64,000 nucleotides of DNA from Virgibacillus ndiopensis (GTDB taxonomy: Bacteria; Bacillota; Bacilli; Bacillales; Amphibacillaceae): contig NZ_FZMZ01000005.1 in assembly GCF_900187325.1 (NCBI RefSeq), positions 434,001 to 498,000 on the forward strand, read 5' to 3'. The translations under genes were made by a program, and so were the position numbers. Shown here piece by piece: positions 48,322 to 57,830 of the stretch. The first letter of the stretch is position 1, and the number at the start of each line of letters is the position of its first letter. Under the pieces are notes generated by a model. That model saw only the letters and a list, made by a program, of their open reading frames with translations, was not told the origin of the DNA and made no database searches.

Positions 48322-49008
48322 GTGAAGGAAAAACAGACGATTCTGGTTGTGGATGATGACAAAAGCATTGTCGAACTATTAAGAGACTTCTTGGAGAATG
48401 ACGGTTTCTATGTAAAAACTGCTTATGACGCCGATCAAGCACTGTTCGCACTTAAGCAGGTCACAATTGATTGCATCATTCTTGACATCATGATGCCGAG
48501 ACAAAATGGGTTCGAGTTCTGTCGGCAGGTACGCGAGGAAAGTAACATTCCTATCCTCTTCTTGAGCGCCCTCAGTGATGATGTAGATAAAATTCGCGGA
48601 CTGGCACTTGGAGGGGATGATTATATAGTTAAAACCGCATCTCCGGGTGAGATTATTGCCCGAGTGAAGGCTGTATTGCGACGATCCGGTTCCCAAAAGG
48701 GATTTAGCAGGAGGATCCTGGATTACGGTGGCCTCACTTTGGATTTATCCACACGAGAAGTATTTGTAGAGGGAAGATACATCTCACTTACACCAAAAGA
48801 ATATGAGTTATTGCAACTGTTTGCCGAGCATCCGCAAATTGTTTTTACATATGATCAATTACTTGAAAAATTTTGGGATGGAATTGGCGATAAACATACT
48901 GTCCGCGTCCATATTAGCCGCCTACGTGAGAAAATTGAGTACGATCCAAACGAACCAAAATATATATTCAATGTCTGGGGTATAGGCTACCGTTTTAAAG
49001 GAGAATAA
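48322..49008 (+). CDS. OmpR-family response regulator
   Basis: 228 residues from GTG at 48322. The receiver domain has VVDDD, the phospho-acceptor Asp in IILDIMMPRQNG and the Lys in DDYIVKTASP (the usual K-P is K-T). The C-terminal winged helix is seen in LTPKEYELLQLF and YIFNVWGIGYRF. The stop is followed at once by the kinase gene. Confidence 0.93.
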   Translation: MKEKQTILVVDDDKSIVELLRDFLENDGFYVKTAYDADQALFALKQVTIDCIILDIMMPRQNGFEFCRQVREESNIPILFLSALSDDVDKIRGLALGGDDYIVKTASPGEIIARVKAVLRRSGSQKGFSRRILDYGGLTLDLSTREVFVEGRYISLTPKEYELLQLFAEHPQIVFTYDQLLEKFWDGIGDKHTVRVHISRLREKIEYDPNEPKYIFNVWGIGYRFKGE

Positions 49009-49009
49009 A

Positions 49010-50335
49010 ATGAGATCAATTCGCATTCGTACATTTTCTATACTTAGTTTGCTTTTAATCTTGATGTTGCCATGGGTATTTTACGTAACGGCCCACTTAC
49101 TAACAACAAAATCACTCAGTTTCGACACGAATGAAGCTCAGAAAGAAGATTTAAAAAAAATGAGCCACTTCATTGAAACAAATACAGAAAACTGGTCTGA
49201 CCCCAAATGGCAAGATGATTTAAGAGGAAAGTTACAAGCATTGGACATGGGTTTAGAAATTTTAACCGATTCAAATCAAGAGGTTTTTGAATTTTTCCCT
49301 GAGGAAGTTCGCTCATTTACGCGAGTAGAACAGTTTTCAATTATGCAAGATGGACTTCTATTTGGAAGAGTAATGATTTTCCAGCCGAATTCAAGAGTGG
49401 TTGAGATGATTGCGGCATTTGCAGGATTATTGTTAGCTTTTTTTATCATCGGTTATGTCATGAGAAGGTTTATTCTCAAACCGCTTGAGAAAATGAGCCT
49501 GGCAGTCCGACAAGTCGCAGAAGGGGATTTGGACGTCCAATTACCTGAGTCCCCGATCAAAGAAATTACGGAAGTTCATGGCGGAATTCAAATAATGACA
49601 GATAGTCTCCAAGAATCCATGCAAAAACAAGTGGAATTGGAGGGAGAACGCCGATTTATCATTGCTGCAGTCGCCCACGATTTACGGACACCATTATTCG
49701 CCTTACGAGGTTATTTGGATGGTCTGGAAAAAGGAATTGCTGATTCACCGGATAAACAAGCAAAGTATCTGGCGGTTTGTAAGGAAAAGTCAGAACAATT
49801 GGCCCGTCTTATAGAGGATCTTTTTACATTTACAAAGACGCAATATTTGGAGATGGAACTCAAAAAAAACACGGTTAATCTTCCGATTTTATTAAAGAAG
49901 TCGATTGATAGCCTGAATCCACTAGCTAAGCAAAACAACATCTCTTTTATCGCAAACTATTTTGGGGACGATTGTATGATCATGGGCGATTCGTATTTAT
50001 TAGAGCGTGCCATAAATAACTTATTGGATAATGCTGTCAGACATACACCACACTCTGGTAAAATTTTTATACAATGCTATAAGGACGGTAACAGAGTGGT
50101 CTTTACTGTTCAAGATACAGGGAAAGGTTTCTCTTCAGAAGAGATTCATCGTGTTTTTGATCCACTATATCGTGGTGAAGCATCACGAAATCGTTCAACC
50201 GGAGGGGTCGGGTTAGGGTTGACTATTGCAAGAAGGGTCGTTAGACAACACGGGGGTGACCTTGTCGTAGATAACCATTCAGAAGGTGGTGCACTGATAA
50301 AAGGTTGTATACCAGCTCACTGTTCTAATGCTTGA
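49010..50335 (+). CDS. Sensor histidine kinase
   Basis: 441 residues: two membrane helices (~11-30 and ~130-155) flanking an external sensor, HAMP, then HisKA with the phospho-His in VAHDLRTPL, and HATPase (NNLLDNAVRH, DTGKGFS, GGVGLGLTIARR). Partner of the regulator 1 bp upstream. The signal is unknown; the divergent DJ-1/DUF2306 group is a likely target. Confidence 0.93.
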   Translation: MRSIRIRTFSILSLLLILMLPWVFYVTAHLLTTKSLSFDTNEAQKEDLKKMSHFIETNTENWSDPKWQDDLRGKLQALDMGLEILTDSNQEVFEFFPEEVRSFTRVEQFSIMQDGLLFGRVMIFQPNSRVVEMIAAFAGLLLAFFIIGYVMRRFILKPLEKMSLAVRQVAEGDLDVQLPESPIKEITEVHGGIQIMTDSLQESMQKQVELEGERRFIIAAVAHDLRTPLFALRGYLDGLEKGIADSPDKQAKYLAVCKEKSEQLARLIEDLFTFTKTQYLEMELKKNTVNLPILLKKSIDSLNPLAKQNNISFIANYFGDDCMIMGDSYLLERAINNLLDNAVRHTPHSGKIFIQCYKDGNRVVFTVQDTGKGFSSEEIHRVFDPLYRGEASRNRSTGGVGLGLTIARRVVRQHGGDLVVDNHSEGGALIKGCIPAHCSNA

Positions 50336-50681
50336 TAACCCTTATCTTAAAATAAAGTTAACTAAAATAAACCTTAACAAGCCAGTTTCAGTTTAAGTTA
50401 GAGCCTAATCTTGAAAAAAGATTAATCAAATAGGCCCTCAAAACTGTTACCAAATTATTTATTAATAGAATCATCCTTTGGGCTGTTATGTTCTTCTACA
50501 CGATAATCCGAATTAATGCTATGTGAACATTTATTAGGTAAAATGAGTTTTCCACACTAAAATCCGAATACCCTATAATTAAAGCATATTGGGGATAAAA
50601 ATATTAGTAAAACATTGAATATCTTTGGAGGTGGTTCCTTATAAGAGGTATTAAATACTAAATTAAAAAAAGGTGTAATAT
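50336..50681. other. Gene-free stretch
   Basis: It holds an imperfect stem (GAGCCTA...TAGGCCCTC, 50401-50440) that may terminate the kinase transcript. Nothing else seen. Confidence 0.45.
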
Positions 50682-51379
50682 ATGGAACTTTTAGACAGAA
50701 TATTTAAAAAATCAAAAGAGATGGAAATTATGTCAAGCGTAAAGTTAGTAGTAGTTTTTTATAGCATGGGAGGAACAAACTATCAATTAGCAAAATGGGC
50801 TAAAGAAGGAGCTAAAGAAGCAGATGCTGAGGTAAAATATTAAAAGTACAAGAATTAGCCCCACAATCAGTCATTGAGGGAAATAAAGTATGGAAATCGA
50901 CAATTGAAGCAACAAAAGACGTTCCAATAGCAACATCGGATGATATTGAATGGGAAGATGCAATAATATTTAGTATTCCAACAAGATTTGGTAATATGGC
51001 ATCACAAATGAAACAATTCTTAGACATTCAAGGGGGGATCTGGGCAAGTGGTAAGACTGTAAATAAAGTTGTAAGTGCGATGACTTCAGCACAAAACCCT
51101 CATGGTGGTCAAGAAGCAACATTACTATCTCTTTACACTTCGATGATGCATTGGGGTGCTATTATAGCAACTCCTGGTTACACAGATTCTGTATTATTTG
51201 GTGCAGGAGGAAACCCATACGGAACAAGTGTAACAGTTGACCAGGAGGGTAAAATGGTCGAGGATAATGAAGCAGCAGTGAAACATCGGGCTAAACGTAC
51301 AGTAACAGTTGCGGAATCGATCAAAAAGGAAATTAATAAACAAGGAAATTTTCTTAAAATGGCTATCGCAGCATATTAA
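50682..51379 (+). pseudogene. WrbA-type NAD(P)H:quinone oxidoreductase, single frameshift
   Basis: The first 53 codons read [20 protein letters not shown], the flavodoxin FMN loop, and end at TAA 50841. Moving one frame restores [11 protein letters not shown] and the rest (SIPTRFGNMASQMKQFLD, AGGNPYGTS) to 51379. One A missing from AAAA near 50834 explains it. Recently broken, or a homopolymer error. WrbA enzymes reduce quinones by two electrons to limit radical formation. Confidence 0.85.
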
Positions 51380-51877
51380 AGCATCCTAAGCTAAAATGTT
51401 TTTGAACAAAAAATCCCGAAATCCTAACGTTAAGGAATTCCAGAAATATATTAATATATAAAATTCAATGATGTTTAGGGATATAAAAATTTTGATAATA
51501 TACAATTACAATGATATGACCAAAATGCACAAAGCAGTAAGGAAGAATAAGCAATTATCAAATAACTTTGATAGTTGTTTATTTAGATTGTATAAAAAGT
51601 GGGGATTTTTCTCTGCAAGATTTTTTATATATCAGTTTAAAAAAGCATTTTACTTGATGAAGATAAACGATTCTCGCGAACCTTATCTTTATGCTTTTCC
51701 CACACATGTCGAGTTAATACTTTTTGGTGATTTTTCGATCGTATACATTAATCTAAGAGCGGACAAGTTGCACGTCATTTCTTAGGATGGGATTTATATT
51801 CTCAATATCCATCTTGGCTAGTCGTGGAGTGGGCTAATGCCTTGCCATTCGGCCATATATAAAGATCTTAATCTTCG
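51380..51877. other. Doubtful frame and spacer
   Basis: A 105-codon plus frame (51468-51785) lacks a ribosome site and family, and its composition is that of AT-rich non-coding DNA. Not called. Confidence 0.4.
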
Positions 51878-52640
51878 TTATATATCTTCTACCTTGAAAT
51901 CAATTCTTTTCATTTTCCTATCTATACTTTTTAAATACGGTACAGAATCATGAACATTTCCCGGAGTGACATGGGCATCCGTAATTATGTTATATTTCAT
52001 GTCTATTGTTCGGTGATCTAGATAACAGAACATTTCTTGATTGTGATCACGGGACATAAAATAACCACTTTCTGGATCTGTTTTACTCATGCGGATCGTT
52101 TTTGTTTGTTTCACTTCGTTTCTTTCTTATAATGGATTTTTTCTATGTTGTATCCGATCCTCATCATTAGCTTAATTCAGTTCTTCTCTGTAGTATCGGG
52201 TCTCTACTTCTTCTTTTTAGAATTTATGTTTATTGGCATTTGGTTTTAAATGCGTGCAATCGGTGCTTGACAGCCTTGAGAACAGGTTCATCAAAGATTG
52301 AAATATTTGGGTGATCTTAAATCGTTTTCGACGATTCTAGCTAATTGTGGAGTGATGAGAAACTGGATCAGAAAGCTTTAAACCAAGAAACCAGCGATAC
52401 GCTAAGTTCGTTTGAATTCCCTTCTCCAGCTGACGTTCAGAGCAAATTCCAAAGAAATAGCCAATAAACATCTTCTTAAATAAGACAATAGGATCTAAGG
52501 AAGGGCGACCATTCTCTTCACACTAATACGGCTTTACCTTATCTATAATAAAATAAAAATCAATGTATTTATCAATTTTACAAAGTAAATGATTCTAGAG
52601 TACCAAGTCTTCAAGACAAACAAGCTCTACTTCATTTTGA
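51878..52640 (-). mobile_element. IS1182-like transposase remnant
   Basis: The C-terminal part reads TDPESGYFMSRDHNQEMFCY and DMKYNIITDAHVTPGNVHDS. The N-terminal part, in broken frames at 52240-52510, reads MFIGYFFGICSERQLEKGIQ and AYRWFLGLKLSDPVSHHST. Both ends and the catalytic core are damaged. Confidence 0.82.
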
Positions 52641-52672
52641 GTATTATTCCTTGTATGAAACAACCTAACCAC

Positions 52673-52891
52673 CGATGGATGAAGCTTTACTTCTGGATAC
52701 AGATAACTTTCTAATTAGAAAAGAAAGATGGTATATTTACTACCCAAAAGCTTTATCCAACGATTGATATCGGGTGGCAACAAAAGCAACTATAAAAAGA
52801 AAAAGCAGAAGAAGGAAAGTTAAAAGATGGTGTAGGTTGTGGATCTGAAGGTTGTGTAATACTTGGAACAACACAAGCTGTAAAGGATTAA
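52673..52891 (+). pseudogene. Remnant copy of the TlpA-like selenoprotein C-terminus
   Basis: Reads DEALLLDTDNFLIRKERWYI, then after a frame change GWQQKQL, then KDGVGCGSEGCVILGTT. It matches residues ~185-255 of the selenoprotein at 39467-40246. It sits 216 bp before the Sec-thioredoxin gene, so the area once held a second thioredoxin-TPR gene. Confidence 0.78.
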
Positions 52892-53107
52892 CTCTCATAT
52901 AGTGAAGGAAATATTTTTAATAATCATTCTAGCATAGGGAATATCTATTCTATCGTGGGATTCCATTATGAGTAGTTAAGATAGTAAAAAGATCAGGAAA
53001 TGAATAAATTCGAGTGATACGAACTTTATTGTTTTAAAGTGTATCAAAATAATGATGTTGTTCAAAACTAAAAGAGTAACATAACTGAAGTGAAGGAGGT
53101 TTAAAAC

Positions 53108-53416
53108 ATGGTAAAAACGATAACAACGGAAGAGTACCAAGAGCTTGCTGCTTCGATGAACAAACCTATTGTTCTTGAATTTGGAGCTGATTCGTGACAA
53201 GGATGCAGAATGTTGAGGCCGGTGGTCTCTAGCGTTTCTGAACAGTTAGATTCTGTTGATTTCTATAACGTAGATGTTAATGATTCAAAAGATCTAGCTG
53301 AGCAGTTTGGAGTTCAAAGTATTCCATCTTTAGTGTTAATAAAAGACGGCGAAGAAGTTAATCGTTCTGTAGGGTTTATTCCAGAAAACCAGGTGAAAGA
53401 ATTTGCCCAGTCATAG
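53108..53416 (+). CDS. Thioredoxin with selenocysteine at the active site
   Basis: 102 residues, with TGA at 53195-53197 read as Sec (residue 30). AAGGAGG precedes the ATG. EFGADS-Sec-QGCRMLRP aligns base for base with the thioredoxin FWAEWCGPCRMLAP motif, so Sec replaces the first Cys of CxxC, and Cys33 is the partner. The rest is canonical: VDVNDSKDLAEQFGVQ, then the cis-Pro segment SIPSLVLIKDG. The Trp before the motif is Ser. A SECIS-like hairpin follows, and a strong terminator closes the gene. ORF calling from 53210 would give only the C-terminal half. Confidence 0.85.
53206..53240 (+). promoter_or_regulatory. Putative bacterial SECIS hairpin (thioredoxin gene)
   Basis: Inner stem GAGGCC/GGTCTC (one G-T) closes a GGT loop that begins 24 nt after the TGA. 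An outer 5-bp stem CAGAA/TTCTG extends it across an internal loop. Confidence 0.7.
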
Positions 53417-53427
53417 ATTATTGTTTA

Positions 53428-53465
53428 AAGAGAGCTATGAGTCTTGACTCATGGCTCTCTTATAG
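53428..53465 (+). terminator. Terminator after the Sec-thioredoxin
   Basis: AAGAGAGCTATGAGT pairs with ACTCATGGCTCTCTT around CTTG (one mismatch), then TATAG. Confidence 0.9.
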
Positions 53466-53699
53466 TTTCCTCAATAGAAAGGACAATATTTATATTAGGC
53501 TAAACGAATATCCATTTTTTCTAATAGTATGGATTAATTCAGGTAATGCAGCAACCGTTTGTTTTAATTCGTGCAACAGGATGAATGCCCCGTTTTCTAA
53601 ATTGTTTACTATATTTGATGCGATTTACTCGAAGTTATTTGCTAGTTCCAATCGATAGAAGCGACTAACCATAGTATCGTTCTTAATTCTAATTTTAGA

Positions 53700-54015
53700 G
53701 GATGAAAACATAAGGAAATGTTTTTTTGGCAATATCGCTTGCATTATTCAGGCAGACCTTGGAAAAGAGTAATGGATCAGTAGCATAAGAATGGAACTCA
53801 TACAACAAAACATAAAAGTCTTACAAAAGGCCACCCTACGAAGAACAATACCTTGACTTGAAAAACAGTTCTAAGAAAAATGGATGACATTATTGGAAAT
53901 AAAGTATCCTATTTCCGTCCTCCATATGGTCAATACAATAAAGATACACTTAAGTCAGCAGAACTATCATCAAATGTTAACATAACGGATTTTTGATGAT
54001 GAGGAAGCTTTATAG
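53700..54015 (+). pseudogene. Polysaccharide deacetylase remnant
   Basis: The piece KVSYFRPPYGQYNKDTLKS (near 53908-53965) is the NodB-domain RPPYG motif. Nearby broken frames carry HEWNSYNKTHKS-like DNA where the metal His motif would be. No intact domain remains. Confidence 0.65.
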
Positions 54016-54110
54016 GATATCCTTATCTTTAGAGCCATACACGACCCTTGATTGATCAACAACTCATGGACTTTTGATCATTTGAAAGCTCCTTTCCCTT
54101 ATCGAATGTA

Positions 54111-54872
54111 TTATAATACTTTCGTTTTAACAGAAGTTGAATGGTAGGTTTGATGAAATTCCTGTTCAGTAAATGCTTCAGGTAGACCATCAAAGATAAC
54201 CTCCCCATCCTTTAAAGCAATAATCCTTGTAGCAAAAAGCTTCGCCAATTCAACATTGTGGACATTTATAATCGTTAAAAGGTTATGACGGTTGTGCATT
54301 TTTTGGAGTAAGGTGAAGATCCGATTAGACGTACCCGGGTCGAGGCTTGAAACAGGCTCATCCCCTAAGAATACTTTTGGGTTTTGTAACATTGCACGGG
54401 CAATGCCAACTCGCTGTTTTTGCCCACCACTTAGCTGCTCCACACGCCGGTTGATTTGATCCGTTAGTTCCACATCAGCAATGATTTGTTTCGCACGTTT
54501 TATCTCTTCTCTAGAAAACCAGCCAACTAAATTTTTAAACGTTGACCGGTACCCAAACGTTCCTGTTAACACATTTTGAAAAACCGTTAAACGGGGAATA
54601 AGATTGAAATGTTGAAAGATCATGCCTATTTCACGTCGAACAGTCATTAACTGTTTATCAGCCAATGTCGATAGGGAGGTATTATTCCAAAGTACTTCTC
54701 CACGTGTGGTTTTTTGTAGACCATTAATACAACGAATAAATGTAGATTTTCCAGATCCACTTTTCCCGAGAATACAAACAAAATCGCCTTCGATTAAGGA
54801 AACATTAACGTTTGATAATGCATCACGTTCGCCACCTGGATAGCGTACAGATATATTATTCACTTTTAACAT
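54111..54872 (-). CDS. phnC: Phosphonate-type ABC transporter ATPase
   Basis: 253 residues: Walker A GKSGSGKST, signature LSGGQKQRVGIARAM, Walker B VFLGDEPVSSLD, and the PhnC-type N-terminus (MLKVNNISVRYPGG). AGGAGG precedes the ATG at 54872. Last gene of the phnD-phnE-phnC run, 13 bp after the permease gene. The substrate may be a phosphonate, phosphite or another oxyanion. Confidence 0.9.
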   Translation of the reverse strand: MLKVNNISVRYPGGERDALSNVNVSLIEGDFVCILGKSGSGKSTFIRCINGLQKTTRGEVLWNNTSLSTLADKQLMTVRREIGMIFQHFNLIPRLTVFQNVLTGTFGYRSTFKNLVGWFSREEIKRAKQIIADVELTDQINRRVEQLSGGQKQRVGIARAMLQNPKVFLGDEPVSSLDPGTSNRIFTLLQKMHNRHNLLTIINVHNVELAKLFATRIIALKDGEVIFDGLPEAFTEQEFHQTYHSTSVKTKVL

Positions 54873-54885
54873 AGTTGTGTGCCTC

Positions 54886-55641
54886 CTAGATAACATTATT
54901 TCGCACTTTACTACCTACAATATCCACAATGATGACAATAACCATAACAATCAATACATCAAGTGCCACAGAAGAATACTGAAACGTTTTAAAGTCATTA
55001 AAAAGTCGCTGGCCAATTCCTCCACCACCGATGAAACCTAAAATAAGTGACGTTCTAATTGCAACTTCAAACCGGTAGAAATAATGGGAAAGTACATTTG
55101 GCCAAATTTGTGGTAGAATTCCAAACAAATTTGCAAAACCACTTTTGGCACCTACAGCCTTCATTGCCTCTTGTGGTCCAGGGTCTGTTGCCTCAATTAA
55201 TTCAGATATTAGTTTTCCTAGTACACCAACATTGTGGAACATGATGGCAAGGGTCGCTGGAAATGGTCCAAGGCCAATTGCAGTGAGCAAAATTAAACCG
55301 AAAACAATTTCTGGAATTGAGCGAATGAAACTAAGTGCAACCCGTGAAAAGTAATATAGGTAGCTTGACGGAGCGGTATTTCGAGCTGCAATAAAACTAA
55401 TTGGTAATGCAATCAGTAAACCAAGAAAACTACCTAGAAACGCCATAGCGAGCGTTTCTAGGCTGTCTTGTAACATGTGTGGTAACTTGGAATAATCCAT
55501 TGGAAACCATTGAGATAAAAAATCAATCATGTTTTGGAAATCTTTGAATTTGGATAAATCAAACTCTGTTAACTTGGCACTGAAAAAAAGGAAAAATACT
55601 AACAAGCTAATCGAAATGATATTCTTTCGTTTGAACCACAT
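54886..55641 (-). CDS. phnE: Phosphonate-type ABC transporter permease
   Basis: 251 residues with six helices and the BPD-transport EAA-type loop (EAMKAVGAKSGFANLFGILP). ALSFIRSIPEIVFGLILL is typical of PhnE. Single permease forming a homodimer. It begins 11 bp after the phnD stop. Confidence 0.9.
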   Translation of the reverse strand: MWFKRKNIISISLLVFFLFFSAKLTEFDLSKFKDFQNMIDFLSQWFPMDYSKLPHMLQDSLETLAMAFLGSFLGLLIALPISFIAARNTAPSSYLYYFSRVALSFIRSIPEIVFGLILLTAIGLGPFPATLAIMFHNVGVLGKLISELIEATDPGPQEAMKAVGAKSGFANLFGILPQIWPNVLSHYFYRFEVAIRTSLILGFIGGGGIGQRLFNDFKTFQYSSVALDVLIVMVIVIIVDIVGSKVRNNVI

Positions 55642-55652
55642 GTAAATCAGCT

Positions 55653-56549
55653 CTATTCTTCAATAATTCCTTGCTTAACAGCTGCCTGTTTTATGCTTTC
55701 ATAGTCTTTATTGCTAGCCTTGGTAAAACCAGTTGCACCAAAGGCGTCAAGAATCTCCTGATCATCGATAGCTAAAAAGGCTTCTTCTAATGCTTTAATT
55801 ATTTTATCATCCGTATTTTTGTGGACAGCCCACGGGTATTGGAATAGTTTATCTGACTCCCAAATAGTTTTGATTAGTTCACTATCTATTTTTCCGGATT
55901 CTACCAGTTGGTTGTATATGGCACTATCAATGGCACCAGCATCAACCTGTTTATTTTGTACGGCTAGTGCAGTAGCGTCATGAGAGCCTGTAAAGCGGAC
56001 AGAATTAAGTTTGTTTTCCTCTTCAGATTGATATACACCGCGGTCCTGTAGCTCAATTCTAGGTATTAAGGAACCAGAAGTAGAATTAATATCACCGAAA
56101 GCAAAGTCTATTTCTTCTGATTTTTCCAATAAATCATCTAGAGAATTCCATGGATTATCTTTGTGTGTGATGATATAAGAGTAATAAAAAGGTTGCCCAT
56201 CAATTAGCTGTGTAATAATGGCCTTTGCACCACTTTTATTATGAGCAATAACGTAAGTTAATGGACCATAATAGGCCATATCAATTTTGTCATAATTCAT
56301 TGCTTCAACAACACCGTTGTAATCAGGATAGACTTCCACCTTAACTTCGCGATCTAATTCTTTTGACAATGTTTTCTGTAGTTTATTCATTGCATTTTCC
56401 ATCGCACCTTCTGTTTGAACAGGTATTACACCAATAGTAAATGGCTCTTGCTCCGTCTCCTCTCCGCTTTGTTCCCCATTTTTTCCTCCGCAAGCAGAAA
56501 GTAATAGGACAACGCTAAGGAATAAAACATAGATAAAGCCTTTTTTCAT
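55653..56549 (-). CDS. phnD: Phosphonate-type substrate-binding lipoprotein
   Basis: 298 residues with a lipobox (LLSACGG) and the PhnD fold: TIGVIPVQTEGAMENAMNKL, DMAYYGPLTYVIA, SGSLIPRIEL, ATALAVQNKQVDAGAI. The YYGP and STSGSLIP loops form the ligand site in phosphonate and phosphite binders. GAGGTG fits the ATG at 56549. No C-P lyase or phosphite dehydrogenase genes are nearby; the selD gene lies 190 bp upstream. Confidence 0.9.
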   Translation of the reverse strand: MKKGFIYVLFLSVVLLLSACGGKNGEQSGEETEQEPFTIGVIPVQTEGAMENAMNKLQKTLSKELDREVKVEVYPDYNGVVEAMNYDKIDMAYYGPLTYVIAHNKSGAKAIITQLIDGQPFYYSYIITHKDNPWNSLDDLLEKSEEIDFAFGDINSTSGSLIPRIELQDRGVYQSEEENKLNSVRFTGSHDATALAVQNKQVDAGAIDSAIYNQLVESGKIDSELIKTIWESDKLFQYPWAVHKNTDDKIIKALEEAFLAIDDQEILDAFGATGFTKASNKDYESIKQAAVKQGIIEE

Positions 56550-56587
56550 TGCCTTCACCTCATCATGTGTTATTAACTTTTAGTAGT

Positions 56588-56613
56588 TTAAAAGGACTCA
56601 TATGGAGTCCCTT
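56588..56613 (-). terminator. Terminator between selD and phnD
   Basis: On the minus strand, AAGGGACTC pairs with GAGTCCTTT around CATAT, followed by TTTAAACT. It suggests phnD has its own promoter, with possible readthrough from selD. Confidence 0.65.
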
Positions 56614-56738
56614 TATACTTTCGTAAAGTAGGCGATTCTATTAATAAGGAATATCTCATGAACATAATTTAGCGTACGAAAAATATTTTTATCGATAATA
56701 ATCTCTATCTTTAGTAAGATAGTTCATCGTCTAACTTT

Positions 56739-57788
56739 TTACAATACAGTAATTCGACCAGGATTTTCTTTTGTTACTTCTCCGATAATCACAGAAGGTA
56801 CTTGTTTGTCTTGTAATGTCTGTTGAAGAGAAACAGACTCTAATGCAGGTACAGAAATTAACAGGCCACCTGATGTCACAGCATCACAAAGGATAAGTTG
56901 TTCTATTTCACTGATATTGTTACTATAATCGATGCAGTCAGCCAACCATTTATGATTTTTCCTTGTGCCACCTGGGATGACATTTTGATTGGCTAGGTCT
57001 CTTGTCTTCGATAAAAGAGGAACATCTTTACTGTAAATGGTTATACCCGTTTGGCTTCCATCCGCAATTTCACGTGCATGACCTAGTAACCCAAATCCTG
57101 TAACATCTGTACAAGCGCTAACTGCATAACCTTCCATTGCTTCGGCTGCATTTTTATTTAATGTCGCCATAACTGTCATTACTTCTTTTAGTTCTTTTTC
57201 TTCTAACAAGTCCTTTTTTATTGCGGTAGTTAAAATTCCAACTCCAATGGGCTTTGTTAAAATTAATTTATCACCAGGTTTCGCTCCGACGTTTGCACGA
57301 ATGCGCTCAGGGTGGATAGTTCCTGTTACAGAAAGTCCAAACTTTGGTTCCTGATCATCAATTGAGTGCCCGCCGACGAGCGTTGCTCCTGATTCTTTTA
57401 CTTTGTCAGCAGCTCCCGCTAAAATGTCTGCCAAAATGCTTTTATCAAGTTTGCTAATAGGGAATCCAACAATATTCATAACAGTGATTGGTTTTCCTCC
57501 CATAGCATAAACATCGCTTAATGCATTAGCTGCTGCGATTTGTCCAAACATATAAGGATCGTCTACAATTGGGGTAAAGAAATCTAATGTTTGAACTAGT
57601 GCTGTATCGTCATTGATTTTATAGACACCAGCATCATCATACGTGTCTAGGCCTACAAGTAAATTTGGATCGGGTACAGATTTTGGTATGTGACGCAGAA
57701 CCTGCGCCAGGTCGTCAGGACCAATTTTGCATCCTCAGCCACCTTTGGTAGATAAAGAAGTTAGTTTAACGATTTCTTCTCTTGACAA
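56739..57788 (-). CDS. selD: Selenophosphate synthase, itself a selenoprotein
   Basis: 349 residues from TTG at 57788 (GGAGGAGTGAGGA upstream). The in-frame TGA at 57735-57737 gives STKGG-Sec-GCKIGPDDL, exactly where SelD enzymes have Cys or Sec. Reading on, the whole SelD sequence is intact (LLVGLDTYDDAGVY, TLDFFTPIVDDPYMFGQIAA, TLVGGHSIDDQEP, GFGLLGHARE). SelD makes selenophosphate from selenide and ATP, the selenium donor for Sec-tRNA. A plain ORF call starts at 57551 and loses the active site. It lies 42 bp after the glycosyltransferase gene. Confidence 0.95.
57692..57716 (-). promoter_or_regulatory. Putative SECIS hairpin (selD)
   Basis: On the minus strand, GACG-ACCTG, loop GCG, CAGGT, a 4-nt bulge, CGTC. 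The loop starts 28 nt after the TGA. A shorter alternative (GGTC/GACC) lies just before it. Confidence 0.6.
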
Positions 57789-57830
57789 ATCCTCACTCCT
57801 CCACAGTTTTCGTAGTATAGGTAATGTATA

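Noticed and set aside
51468-51785. 105-codon plus-strand frame.
   Set aside because: No ribosome site, no family resemblance, composition typical of AT-rich spacer.
53986-54000. TGA in the deacetylase-like remnant (NITDF-TGA) as a possible Sec site.
   Set aside because: The family has no Cys there and the surrounding frames are broken.
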